From Actinomycetota bacterium (GTDB lineage Bacteria; Actinomycetota; Actinomycetes; Nanopelagicales; Nanopelagicaceae): DNA of 35,754 nucleotides. Below are positions 27,410 through 35,751 of this stretch, in pieces; position 1 is the first letter of the stretch; every line of letters starts with the position of its first letter. The translations under genes were made by a program, and so were the position numbers. Below the pieces are notes generated by a model, which ran no database searches, was not told the origin of the DNA, and worked only from the letters and a program-made list of their open reading frames with translations. Location: assembly GCA_947372165.1 (NCBI GenBank), contig CANBSP010000011.1, positions 1 through 35,754 of the forward strand, written 5' to 3'.

Positions 27410-28266
27410 GATGTGTGATCCTTTAACCAGAAGTTGAGCGCCGAAGGCAGATAACGTGCCCAGGTTGCGTTGGAGTGAGCGCCTCGATTAAGAGTCCGCC
27501 CGATGTAATCGATTGAGCTTCGGTAACCTCTCTCTTGAATGAGTCTGTTAGCTAAATCTTGGGATTGCTCGTAACGAGCATCAAGACCCTTTGTCCCGCG
27601 ACTCATCCATAGTTTGTGATGACCGGGCGCAGGGAATTCCTTCATCATCTTCTCTGCAAGAAGATCACCACCAATAACCCAATGGGGCGAGAAGCTCAGA
27701 GCGGTATGGAAGAACTCTGGTCTACGTATAACGGCGTAGATAGATGCCAGTCCTCCCATGCTAGCTCCGAGCACCGCACTCTTCTCAGGTAGTGCGGTCT
27801 GGCCTACGCGATCAGTGATCTCAGGGACTATCACTTGGGTAATCTCATCAAGGAATCTTTCTCCCGCAAGTTCGGTCACAAAGGTTGCAACGTTATCGCG
27901 ATAGACGCCATAACTCTCTTGTAACCAGTTCTCATCCTTGTTCATATAGATCTCGGGCGTGTACTCCTTGAGCCGGCCATTATTATCTTCTGCATAAGGT
28001 GTGTGATAGATACAAATCAAAGTTGGAGGAGTGACTCCGCGAGCCTGCGCGGCATTAAAAGCCGATCTACCAAGTTCCCAAGTTGCCCTTTGGTGGGGAT
28101 TGATACCGATGTTTCGCTTATCTAGTACGCCTTGGCCATCGTGGGCGACGACAAGATGTTCGCCTGGCTCTTGTGGTGCCCAGTAATCCACTGTGCGATT
28201 GCCGAATTTAACCTTATGAACATAGCCAGGAAGGCCTCTGACTTGGAACTTCTCAATCTCTATCAT
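27406..28266 (-). CDS. Esterase-D/Fes-like alpha/beta hydrolase
   Basis: A 286-residue cytoplasmic serine esterase of the PF00756 type (enterochelin esterase, feruloyl and acetylxylan esterase relatives). Evidence is VVAHDGQGVLDKRN near 39-52, the nucleophile elbow LGASMGGLASIYA with Ser169, FHTALSFSPHWVIGG after it, and a C-terminal GAHSNATWARYLP with the likely catalytic His. No signal peptide is present, so it acts inside the cell on something imported. It follows malG by seven bases and overlaps the SGNH gene by four. Together the two esterases suggest an acylated sugar substrate; siderophore ester hydrolysis is an alternative but does not fit the MalEFG context. Confidence 0.85.
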   Translation of the reverse strand: MIEIEKFQVRGLPGYVHKVKFGNRTVDYWAPQEPGEHLVVAHDGQGVLDKRNIGINPHQRATWELGRSAFNAAQARGVTPPTLICIYHTPYAEDNNGRLKEYTPEIYMNKDENWLQESYGVYRDNVATFVTELAGERFLDEITQVIVPEITDRVGQTALPEKSAVLGASMGGLASIYAVIRRPEFFHTALSFSPHWVIGGDLLAEKMMKEFPAPGHHKLWMSRGTKGLDARYEQSQDLANRLIQERGYRSSIDYIGRTLNRGAHSNATWARYLPSALNFWLKDHTS

Positions 28267-28273
28267 TGTGCGC

Positions 28274-29161
28274 TTATCCCTTCGCCGATCCGCTGACTAG
28301 CCCAGAGATAAGGAATCTCTGCAAAAAGATAAATAAGGTGAAGACTGGGATAGTTGCAAGAAGTGCACCGGCAGCGAATGGTCCCCAGTTCTTTCCATAT
28401 TGGCCATAGATGAATTGTTGGAGGCCAACCGCAACAGTCATATTTCTTCCATCAAGACCAAGGATCACAGAGGTGATCAGATACTCGTTAAGGATGCCGA
28501 TAAAGGAGAGCAGCGAAGTCACAACGAAGACCGGGGCAGCCAGTGGCACAATGATTCTTGAGAAGATCAAGAAATGGCTCGCACCATCGATAGTCGCCGC
28601 TTCATCAATCTCACTTGGAATCGTGTCGAAGAATCCTTTGAGCATCCACGTATTCACGCCCAAAGCCCCGCCACCAAAGATCAAGATCAACGGAAGCTGG
28701 TGGCCTAAACCTAAGAATGGAAAGGATTTTCCGAAGGTATTAATGATTAGGAAGAGAGTGGTGGCGGCCAAGAGTTGAGGGAACATCTGCACGATGAGGA
28801 TCATGGTGAGTGTGACTTTGCGGCCCTTGAACTTTTGGCGGCTCAACGGATATGCGGCAGCCGCGCCAATGATGATCTGCATCGCAGCGGCGGCAAAGGC
28901 GATCACTAACGAGTTGCGAACCCAGGTAAAGAATGGTTTCTCTTTATTTCCGAAGAGATCAGTGAAATTACTCAATCCGTGATGGGTAGGAATGAGCTGC
29001 TGCGTGCTTAATTGTCCGGTGACATCGAAGGCCGCTGAAGCCATCCAAATTAACGGAAAGATTGCGAAGATTCCAACGACAATGCCGACGATATGGCGCC
29101 ATAAGATCTTTTTCATCCAATATCGACGGCGCTTGGCATCTGGGAAGGTATAACTCTTCAT
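28274..29161 (-). CDS. malG: MalG-type sugar ABC transporter permease
   Basis: Inner permease of a carbohydrate uptake-1 ABC importer. The 295 residues hold about six membrane helices and an N-terminal cytoplasmic arm ending in YWMKKILWRHIVGIV. The ATPase-contact EAA loop reads EIDEAATIDGASHFLIFSRI near 190-209. The GAALGVNTWMLKGFFDTIP-like segment just before it is typical of MalG. The start codon immediately follows the malF stop. No ATP-binding protein is encoded in this cluster, so an MsmK-like shared ATPase elsewhere is expected. Confidence 0.93.
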   Translation of the reverse strand: MKSYTFPDAKRRRYWMKKILWRHIVGIVVGIFAIFPLIWMASAAFDVTGQLSTQQLIPTHHGLSNFTDLFGNKEKPFFTWVRNSLVIAFAAAAMQIIIGAAAAYPLSRQKFKGRKVTLTMILIVQMFPQLLAATTLFLIINTFGKSFPFLGLGHQLPLILIFGGGALGVNTWMLKGFFDTIPSEIDEAATIDGASHFLIFSRIIVPLAAPVFVVTSLLSFIGILNEYLITSVILGLDGRNMTVAVGLQQFIYGQYGKNWGPFAAGALLATIPVFTLFIFLQRFLISGLVSGSAKG

Positions 29162-30664
29162 TTAGTTAATCCCCTCCATCGTCTTCATCCGGCGTAGACC
29201 ATAGATGGAAATTGCTCCCACCAAGATGAAGTTGAGAATGGATAGGGCGCTTGCCAATCCGTAGTTGTTACCTTCTTGGCCATTGAAAGCGAGCTTGTAG
29301 GTATAGGAAATCAAGATATCTGTGGCGCCTGCATTTCCGTTGGTATTTGGGAAAGTCGGTCCACCACCAGTGAGAAGATAGATTGCACCAAAGTTATTGA
29401 GCGCCATCGCCATCGAAGCGACCATGAGCGGGGCGAGTGTCCGTAAGACTAAAGGCAACTTAATCATTCTGAAGGATTTAAAGATGGAAGCGCCATCGAT
29501 CTCGGCAGCTTCTACGATCTCATTTGGTATCGCCTGGATCGCTCCAGTCGTAATCAAGAACATATAAGGGAAGGTGAGCCAGAGTTCAACGATTAGGACC
29601 GCAATACGTGCCCAGAACGGATCCGTCAGCCAGGCGATATTGATGTGAAAGAGTCGATCAATCACTCCGGTCTGAGTAGTAAAGAGCCCAGCCCACACGA
29701 GTACCGAGAGCACATTAGGAATGGCCATTGGAATAATGAAGATCGTTCGGTAGATGCGCTTAGAGGCCAGCCGCGGAAAATTGAAAATCAAGGCGAGGCC
29801 GAGTCCAAAGAGGAAGCTCAGAATGATAAGCAGAATGGCATTAACAATCGTCCACGCCAGGACCGCCAAAAGTGGCTTACGGATCTCTTTATTCTGGATG
29901 ATGGATGTGAAGTTACGAAGGCCAACATTCTCTTTCCAGCCTGGATAGAGGGCATCACCGGCTGCGCTCACCATCTGACCATTGTCATTAGGACGATAGA
30001 TAACGCCGCTCTCACTATTGATCAACTCATCTTTGCTCGCGTTATACACCATCACTGGCTTACTAGCCTGAAGAGTCTTGAAATCTTGAGGCTGGAAGAG
30101 GAGCCCACCCTTCATGTGCACCTGGATATTTCCAAGATCACTTGCAACTTCCTGAGTCTGAGAAAAATTAAGCACTCTAAATCCAGGAGTCTGCGCGTTT
30201 GGAGTCTCCTTTAAGATTGAACTATTCCCGACCCAAAACTTTCCGACTGGGTATTGAAAGACCACAAATAATTTATTTGATGAATCTTCGATCGCAGCTT
30301 TGAATTCGATCGGGGCAATATCACTTGCCGGCACATTCGAGTTCTCAATGATTGAAGCGATCGCATCGGTTTTAGATATCTGATGACCATTGGAGTCGTT
30401 GGTGAATGCAACATAACCAGAGAAGATTGCTGGATAGATGTGGAAGAGGAAGAGCAAAAGGAATCCTGGCAGAAGGTATTTGCTCGGTATCTTCTTCTGA
30501 AGTGTGTAGATGTAAGCGACTAGACCCGCTGAGATTAGGAAGAAGAAACCAAGAAACCACGAGCGATTCTCGATGAATCGGAGGGCCATAAGCAGTAAGG
30601 CCACGATCACAGAATAAGAAAGTACGAACTTGAAGGACTTCGCCCCTAAGTTTCGAACTTTCAT
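29162..30664 (-). CDS. malF: MalF-type sugar ABC transporter permease with large extracellular loop
   Basis: At 500 residues it is as long as E. coli MalF and far longer than typical Gram-positive sugar permeases (about 300). About three N-terminal helices (within residues 10-100) are followed by a roughly 170-residue extracellular region resembling the MalF P2 loop, which contacts the binding protein. About five more helices follow, and the EAA loop EIVEAAEIDGASIFKSFRMI lies near 385-405. This architecture supports a maltose/maltodextrin-type or other alpha-glucoside substrate, though the ligand is not provable. It is separated from malE by 122 bases with a strong hairpin. Confidence 0.92.
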   Translation of the reverse strand: MKVRNLGAKSFKFVLSYSVIVALLLMALRFIENRSWFLGFFFLISAGLVAYIYTLQKKIPSKYLLPGFLLLFLFHIYPAIFSGYVAFTNDSNGHQISKTDAIASIIENSNVPASDIAPIEFKAAIEDSSNKLFVVFQYPVGKFWVGNSSILKETPNAQTPGFRVLNFSQTQEVASDLGNIQVHMKGGLLFQPQDFKTLQASKPVMVYNASKDELINSESGVIYRPNDNGQMVSAAGDALYPGWKENVGLRNFTSIIQNKEIRKPLLAVLAWTIVNAILLIILSFLFGLGLALIFNFPRLASKRIYRTIFIIPMAIPNVLSVLVWAGLFTTQTGVIDRLFHINIAWLTDPFWARIAVLIVELWLTFPYMFLITTGAIQAIPNEIVEAAEIDGASIFKSFRMIKLPLVLRTLAPLMVASMAMALNNFGAIYLLTGGGPTFPNTNGNAGATDILISYTYKLAFNGQEGNNYGLASALSILNFILVGAISIYGLRRMKTMEGIN

Positions 30665-30730
30665 TGGAATGATTTACCGATCTCTCAGAGGACGGACAGA
30701 TTAAAACAATAACGAAATCTTAAGAAGTAA

Positions 30731-30767
30731 TCCTGGGCCTCTACGGTATTGCCTAAGAGACCCAGGA
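30731..30767 (-). promoter_or_regulatory. Intercistronic stem-loop between malE and malF
   Basis: Arms 30731-30742 and 30756-30767 form a 12-bp stem with a 13-base loop on the minus strand, including one G-T pair. On the plus strand that pair is a C-A mismatch, so the fold belongs to the malE-malF transcript. It probably stabilises the malE message 3' end or partly terminates, so that binding protein exceeds permease. The U-run after it is weak. Confidence 0.65.
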
Positions 30768-30786
30768 CCCTTCTTTTACTTAATTA

Positions 30787-31977
30787 CTAACCCTTAAGAG
30801 CTGTCTTAAGGTTACTTGCTGCTGTCTGCATTGCTGGGCCGAACTTTGACTTACCAGCTGCCCAATCTGCAAAAGCGTTATTCCAATAGGTCCAGACGCT
30901 GTTCATCGCAGCGATATTTGGCATTGGAATACAGAGGGCGCCATAGGCACCGAACTTTGCTCCGACGCTGGTGCTATCGAGGCTTGCAGCAGCTTCCTTA
31001 TTTGCAGGATAGTTGCTGAACTTTGCGCTCAATGTCTTCTGGAAGTCAGCTGTCTGTGCAACCTCAGAGAGGAACTGCTTTGCAAGCAACTTCTGCTTTG
31101 AGAAGTGATTGAGATAGAGCGCAGTTACTCCGCTGAATGCGCGAGCTGTTCCACCATTGACTGAAGGGATACCTGAAAGGTCATACTTCATGCCGGCCTT
31201 GTCAAGACCTGCGATTGACCAAGGTCCAACGATTGCATATGGAGCCTTGCCGTTTGTGAAGGCAGAGTTGTCATATGTATTCGACTTGTCAAAGAGCTTC
31301 TCGGCAAGCCAGTTATCCATCAATGAGGCTTGCTTAGCAAGAGCTGGAGAATAGATTCCGACCTTGCTGGTGTTGATATATGAACCAGACTTGTTTTCAA
31401 AGACATATCCACCGATTGAGTCGAAGAATGCCTGGAGGTTGTATCCATCAAGGTGGGTAACAATTCCTACAGATGCTTTTCCAGAAGCAATAAGTGAATT
31501 TGATGTGCTTTCAAGATCTTTCCAAGTCTTTGGTGCGCCAGCTGGTACTAATGCAAGGTTTGTAGCCAATGCAATATTGCTCACGCTCAGTGGGATACCC
31601 CAAGTCTGATACTTAAAACTCACACCCTGGAGAACTGCTGCAGGGAATGCGCTCTTATTAATCGTTGAACCCAATGATTCAACAAGACCTGATGCAACGA
31701 CTGAACCAGTGTTGTCGTGTGTAAGTTCGACGAGATCTGGACCAGCGCCTGCTGGTGCCAACTTTGCCATTCCGCAATCGCCCAAGCCACACTTGGCAAC
31801 GATGTTCAGGGTGACAGAATTCTTTGCAGCCCATGATGCGGCAGCAGCCTTATAAGTGGCTTCTTCTCCACCGTTTACCCAGATGGTCAATGTTCCGGCC
31901 GCGTGCGCAGGCACAACAGCTCCCGTTAACGCTATCGATAGACCCAGGAGCCCAACTCCCACATGTCTAAGCTTCAT
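30787..31977 (-). CDS. malE: MalE-type extracellular sugar-binding protein
   Basis: A 396-residue solute-binding protein of the maltose/oligosaccharide cluster. The signal peptide (about 1-26, ending VPAHA) is followed by TLTIWVNGGEEATYKAAAASW, the classic first strand and helix of MalE-like proteins. WGIPLSVSNIALATN, YAIVGPWSIAGLDKAG and the FSGVTALYLN region follow as expected. No lipobox cysteine follows the signal peptide, which is unusual for a single-membrane bacterium. AGGGGGAG just upstream of ATG supports the start. It is the first gene of the operon and has a strong promoter with an operator at the transcription start. Confidence 0.93.
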   Translation of the reverse strand: MKLRHVGVGLLGLSIALTGAVVPAHAAGTLTIWVNGGEEATYKAAAASWAAKNSVTLNIVAKCGLGDCGMAKLAPAGAGPDLVELTHDNTGSVVASGLVESLGSTINKSAFPAAVLQGVSFKYQTWGIPLSVSNIALATNLALVPAGAPKTWKDLESTSNSLIASGKASVGIVTHLDGYNLQAFFDSIGGYVFENKSGSYINTSKVGIYSPALAKQASLMDNWLAEKLFDKSNTYDNSAFTNGKAPYAIVGPWSIAGLDKAGMKYDLSGIPSVNGGTARAFSGVTALYLNHFSKQKLLAKQFLSEVAQTADFQKTLSAKFSNYPANKEAAASLDSTSVGAKFGAYGALCIPMPNIAAMNSVWTYWNNAFADWAAGKSKFGPAMQTAASNLKTALKG

Positions 31978-32000
31978 AACTCCCCCTAATTGGTTAGATC

Positions 32001-32016
32001 ATCGACGCGCGTCGAT
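32001..32016. promoter_or_regulatory. LacI-family operator (16-bp perfect palindrome)
   Basis: ATCGACGC/GCGTCGAT is a perfect 16-bp palindrome with a central CG, the standard shape of a LacI/GalR-family site. It lies just past the predicted malE transcription start, where binding would block initiation. The divergent LacI-family gene begins 126 bases away. Confidence 0.8.
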
Positions 32017-32024
32017 AATGAGGT

Positions 32025-32053
32025 ACTCTAAGCCCCGTCGCATAAAGAGTCAA
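32025..32053 (-). promoter_or_regulatory. Promoter of the malE operon
   Basis: On the minus strand, TTGACT (32048-32053) and TAGAGT (32025-32030) are spaced by exactly 17 bases, close to the sigma-70 consensus at -35. Transcription should start near 32018, giving a leader of about 40 bases whose first part is the palindromic operator. Confidence 0.75.
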
Positions 32054-32079
32054 GGATTTCCAAGGATTTCAAGATAACG

Positions 32080-32099
32080 GAACCTTTATAAAGAGGTTC
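32080..32099. promoter_or_regulatory. Imperfect inverted repeat in the lacI leader or promoter
   Basis: GAACCTTTAT/AAAGAGGTTC pairs at 8 of 10 positions, with perfect 5-bp outer arms and a TTTATAAA centre. It lies 43-62 bases before the LacI-family start codon. It could be an autoregulatory site or include the -10 region. It does not match the malE operator. Confidence 0.35.
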
Positions 32100-32141
32100 A
32101 AGAGAAGATTGATTAGAGATTGAAAGGAGAGCTGAGCCGAG

Positions 32142-33140
32142 ATGAGTACCCGCGCTGACGTCGCAAAGCTCGCTGGGGTCTCTGAGAGCACAGTCTCCTA
32201 TGTTCTTTCAGGCAAACGTCCCATCAGCGATGATACGAAGCGCCGCGTCCAGGATGCAATCGATCAACTCGGGTACAAAGCGAATTACGCAGCAACTGCT
32301 CTAGCAGGCGGATCTCCGCGGATGGTCACAATGATGACCGCAAACTTGTTCCGTACTCCACCGTCGCAGATTGATGGTGCCCTCATCGATGGAATCGTGA
32401 GCGGAGTTCAAAGCGATGGCTTCCATAGCGTTATCTGGCCGATTTCAAACGATGATGACTCAGATGTAAAGATGCTGTTGGAATCTAATTTCTCCGGCGG
32501 CGTGATCCTCATGGGTGTCACGGATAACGATCACCGCGTTCAATTTCTCAATCAAGAGAAAGTCCCATTTCTCGTCCTAGGTCGAACTAATGTTGGTTTT
32601 GAATATCACTATGTAGATCGCGATTTCGAAACTGTGTACCTGCTTGCCCTCGAGAAATTAAAAGAAGCAGGGCATAAAAATGTCGGAGTCTTATCTGGCA
32701 GCACCGAGATAAATAACTACCTCAAGAAGGCAGCAAAGACACACAATCTACGTTTACATTTAATGACATCAAAGAACAATTTTCAAGCTGGAAGCGAATT
32801 AGCAAAGGTATTCAAGCAAGCGTACCCAGATGTCACCGCCGTCATCTCACTTTTGGACTTAGCTGTACTCGGCTTTGTCGCCTCGTGTGAAGAGTGTGGA
32901 ATATCAATCCCAAAAGATCTCTCGATTATCGGTGTAAATATGTTGGAAGAGCAGGCAGAGAGCGCGAAGCCAAAGATTTCTACGATCGCCTTCGATGCTT
33001 ACAAGATGGCTGAATCGTGCGGAAAGATCATGGTGGAGATCATCAAGGCAGGTAAGGGAAGCACTTCTAAGCGGAGCGAACTCTGGGTTGGTGACTTTGT
33101 TGATCGAGGCTCGATATCTGCCCCTTCCGTTAACTCTTAA
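32142..33140 (+). CDS. LacI/GalR-family transcription repressor of the sugar importer operon
   Basis: A 332-residue regulator. The N-terminal helix-turn-helix and hinge read [20 protein letters not shown] (near residues 3-22), then [20 protein letters not shown], the canonical LacI pattern. A periplasmic-binding-protein-like effector domain fills the rest, with [20 protein letters not shown] and [12 protein letters not shown] segments that would line a sugar pocket. It is divergent from malE, and the perfect palindrome in between is its obvious target. The ribosome-binding site AAAGGAG lies about 12 bases from ATG, rather far. The stop codon overlaps the recR stop on the opposite strand. Confidence 0.93.
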   Translation: MSTRADVAKLAGVSESTVSYVLSGKRPISDDTKRRVQDAIDQLGYKANYAATALAGGSPRMVTMMTANLFRTPPSQIDGALIDGIVSGVQSDGFHSVIWPISNDDDSDVKMLLESNFSGGVILMGVTDNDHRVQFLNQEKVPFLVLGRTNVGFEYHYVDRDFETVYLLALEKLKEAGHKNVGVLSGSTEINNYLKKAAKTHNLRLHLMTSKNNFQAGSELAKVFKQAYPDVTAVISLLDLAVLGFVASCEECGISIPKDLSIIGVNMLEEQAESAKPKISTIAFDAYKMAESCGKIMVEIIKAGKGSTSKRSELWVGDFVDRGSISAPSVNS

Positions 33141-33733
33141 TCAACCGTCCTTCGACCCTCAAAGGCGCGGCCGAGCGTTACTTCATCGGCATATTCAAGA
33201 TCTCCGCCAACCGGTAGGCCCGAAGCGAGACGACTGACCTTGATTCCCATAGGGCGAATCTGTCGGATTAAGTAGGAAGCTGTTGCCTCGCCCTCAAGAT
33301 TAGGGTCGGTAGCGATGATGATTTCTGCGATATCAGGGTTAGCAAGGCGAACCATGAGTTCGCGAATACGGAGTTGTTCTGGGCCAACTCCATCGATCGG
33401 GCTGATCGCACCACCTAAAACGTGATACTTCCCGCGAAATTCGCGAGTCTTCTCAATCGCCATCACATCTTTTGACTCTTCAACGACACAGATGAGCGTG
33501 CCATCACGACGTGGGTCACGGCAGATACGACAGGTCTCTTCCTCTGTGATGTTGCCACACTCGGTGCAGAACTTCACGCGTTCTTTTACAGTGCGAAGAA
33601 CATCGACCAAGCGCGACACATCAACGCGTTCGGATTGAATAATGTGGAAGGCGATACGTTGTGCTGACTTTGGGCCAATTCCCGGGAGACGACCTAGCTC
33701 ATCGATCAGATCTTGAATCGCGCCTTCATACAT
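33137..33733 (-). CDS. recR: Recombination mediator protein RecR
   Basis: DNA gap-repair protein acting with RecO and RecF to load RecA. The 198 residues contain the helix-hairpin-helix [20 protein letters not shown], a zinc finger with C56, C59, C68 and C71, and a Toprim domain ([16 protein letters not shown], then [10 protein letters not shown] and [18 protein letters not shown]). It overlaps dnaX by eight bases. The YbaB/EbfC gene that usually lies between dnaX and recR is absent here. Confidence 0.97.
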   Translation of the reverse strand: MYEGAIQDLIDELGRLPGIGPKSAQRIAFHIIQSERVDVSRLVDVLRTVKERVKFCTECGNITEEETCRICRDPRRDGTLICVVEESKDVMAIEKTREFRGKYHVLGGAISPIDGVGPEQLRIRELMVRLANPDIAEIIIATDPNLEGEATASYLIRQIRPMGIKVSRLASGLPVGGDLEYADEVTLGRAFEGRRTVD

Positions 33734-35438
33734 CGTTGTTGGTCTTCTTAATCACTTTAGCACCGAGCTCTTTTGCAAGGAGCGCAGCACCACTGAGTTC
33801 GACTTGGTCAGATGGATCTTCGACAGTGCGCTCGGGGGTAGTTGTCGATGCATTGACGGTTGGATCAACAATACATTCAATCTTGATATCAAGGCCAACA
33901 ACTTCGGCGAAAGCTTTTCGCAAAATAACATCTGATTCAGAGCGAATGAATGAATCACGTGCGCCAGTGTTGACGATACCGATTGTGATCGCCTTATCGT
34001 CGACTGCAAGGACTTGAGCACTTGCCGAGAGCAATGACCAAGTAAGGCGTCGCTGCTTTTTAACATTCTCGATCACTTCGGGCCAGAACTTACGCAATGC
34101 CGCGATATCTACTGGTCCTGCTGGTCGAGGAGTCGATGCGGCTGGCGCAACAGGAGCTGGTGTTTCAGCAACCGGTGCTGCCTTCACTTCTTCCTGTGGC
34201 TCAGCTTTGACTTCTGCCTTCGGTTGCACAGGTGCGGCTACTTCAATCTTTGGAGCAGGTGCTGCCTTTGCAACAGGTGCCGTAATAGCAATACCGTTCT
34301 CAAGTCGTTCGATGCGCGCGAGCAGACCTTGGTCATCATTGCCCGGGAGCAAGATTCGAGCACAAATAAGTTCGAGAATGAGGCGAGGGGCAGTGGCGCC
34401 ACGCATCTGGGTAAGGCCATCGGCAGCGATATCTGCTGATCTTATGAGCGTGCCGGCACCTAATAATTGGGCCTGATTCTTCATTCGTTCGAGTTGATCT
34501 GCTGGATATTCGCGCAAGATATGTGAGGCATTATCTTTTGATGCACCCACAATGATGAGATCGCGAAGACGTTCTAGGAGGTCCTGCGTGAAACGTCGGG
34601 GATCATGCCCTGACTCAACAACACGGTTAACCGTGTCAAAGAGCGATGCGCCATCACGAGCAGCAAGGGCATCAATGGCCTCGTCGAGAAGTGCGCCATC
34701 GGTATAACCAAGGAGCGCGGTAGCGACTTCGTATGTGACGCCATCTTTACCTGCACCAGCAAGGAGCTGACCAAGGACAGAGAGTGCATCACGGACAGAT
34801 CCACCAGATGCGCGAACCACTAATGGAATAACGCCTTTAGCGACAGCAACACCTTCTTGCTTGCAGACACCTTCGAGATGTTCGGCCAGAACTGATGGTG
34901 GTACCAAGCGGAATGGATAGTGATGTGTTCGCGAACGAATAGTTGAGATCAACTTATCTGGTTCGGTAGTGGCAAAGATAAAGAGAACGTGTGGTGGTGG
35001 CTCTTCTACAACTTTAAGTAAGGCGTTTGCAGCGCCGGGTCCGAGTTGGTGCGCCTCATCGATGATGTAGATCTTGTAACGCGATTGCACAGGGGCAAAG
35101 AAAGCTTTGTCGCGAAGATCGCGTGCGTCATCAACTAATCCGTGGGTAGCAGCATCGAGTTCCATGACATCGATAGATCCTGGACCATTTGCAACAAGAT
35201 CACGACAGGACTGGCATTCGCCACATGGATTTGGTGTTGGGCCCTTTTCGCAATTGAGTGATCGCGCCATGATGCGTGCAGATGAAGTCTTGCCGCAACC
35301 ACGAGGACCACTAAAGAGATAAGCGTGATGGATCGAACCAGATGTCAGAGCATTAGAGAGAGGTTCGGTGACATGATCTTGGCCGATGACTTCGCCAAAG
35401 GATGATGGCCGATACTTGCGATATAACGCGAGTGACAT
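33726..35438 (-). CDS. dnaX: DNA polymerase III subunit tau (and gamma)
   Basis: ATPase of the clamp loader. With the chosen start it has 570 residues. It begins [20 protein letters not shown]; Walker [10 protein letters not shown] is near 44-52; the zinc module uses C63, C72, C75 and C78; and DEAH is near 127-130. An Ala/Pro/Glu/Lys-rich linker (about 375-430) leads to a C-terminal tau domain. A frame extends to 35444, but the AAGGAG then abuts that ATG, whereas it sits six bases before the ATG at 35438. It lies downstream of the SRP RNA gene, a common arrangement. Confidence 0.97.
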   Translation of the reverse strand: MSLALYRKYRPSSFGEVIGQDHVTEPLSNALTSGSIHHAYLFSGPRGCGKTSSARIMARSLNCEKGPTPNPCGECQSCRDLVANGPGSIDVMELDAATHGLVDDARDLRDKAFFAPVQSRYKIYIIDEAHQLGPGAANALLKVVEEPPPHVLFIFATTEPDKLISTIRSRTHHYPFRLVPPSVLAEHLEGVCKQEGVAVAKGVIPLVVRASGGSVRDALSVLGQLLAGAGKDGVTYEVATALLGYTDGALLDEAIDALAARDGASLFDTVNRVVESGHDPRRFTQDLLERLRDLIIVGASKDNASHILREYPADQLERMKNQAQLLGAGTLIRSADIAADGLTQMRGATAPRLILELICARILLPGNDDQGLLARIERLENGIAITAPVAKAAPAPKIEVAAPVQPKAEVKAEPQEEVKAAPVAETPAPVAPAASTPRPAGPVDIAALRKFWPEVIENVKKQRRLTWSLLSASAQVLAVDDKAITIGIVNTGARDSFIRSESDVILRKAFAEVVGLDIKIECIVDPTVNASTTTPERTVEDPSDQVELSGAALLAKELGAKVIKKTNNDV

Positions 35439-35485
35439 CGCCATCTCCTTCTCTACTTATCGGGACATATCGAGCTAATTATTGG

Positions 35486-35573
35486 GATCCCCCGCACACC
35501 CGCCAGAGCGGACCTACCCTTGCTGCATTCCTGCCCTGGGGGAGTTCAGTACGGTGACGCCGCACGGAGGATC
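35486..35573 (-). ncRNA. ffs: Signal recognition particle RNA, small bacterial (4.5S) type
   Basis: Minus-strand RNA of about 88 bases that folds as one long hairpin: GATCCTCCGTGCG at the 5' end pairs with the GTGTGCGGGGGATC 3' end. The conserved Ffh-binding region, GGGCAGGAATGCAGCAAGGG, maps to 35517-35536. With Ffh it targets membrane proteins to the Sec translocon. A likely -10 box TATGAT is at 35582-35587. Exact ends are approximate. Confidence 0.93.
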
Positions 35574-35581
35574 TGAGGGTA

Positions 35582-35587
35582 ATCATA
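35582..35587 (-). promoter_or_regulatory. -10 box of ffs
   Basis: TATGAT on the minus strand lies 8-9 bases before the predicted SRP RNA 5' end and matches the consensus at five of six positions. No convincing -35 box was identified. Confidence 0.5.
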
Positions 35588-35666
35588 GTTTCTAGAGCCG
35601 ATAGGCTACGACCCGTAATGACGCGCAGGATCGGCCCCCTTGGGGTGGGTGACTGCGGCCAGCACA

Positions 35667-35751
35667 GGAGGATTCGCATAGCGGCCGAGTGCGCACGCTT
35701 GGAAAGCGTGTAAAGGGCAACCTTTCGAGGGTTCAAATCCCTCATCCTCCG
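35667..35751 (+). tRNA. tRNA-Ser (anticodon GGA)
   Basis: The acceptor stem GGAGGAT pairs perfectly with ATCCTCC, and the discriminator is G35751. The anticodon loop CTTGGAAAG has GGA. A long variable arm, TAAAGGGCAACCTTTCG, marks it as a class II tRNA, and GGTTCAAATCC forms the T arm. CCA is not encoded. It is divergent from ffs. Confidence 0.97.

Noticed and set aside
34045-34065. Programmed frameshift site for a gamma subunit in dnaX
   Set aside because: Codons GTT AAA AAG have only five A residues, not the A AAA AAG heptamer, and no clear stimulatory stem or Shine-Dalgarno was found.
35633-35651. GGCCCCCTTGGGGTGGG near tRNA-Ser as a terminator of ffs or another gene
   Set aside because: It lies upstream of ffs and has no T-run on either strand.
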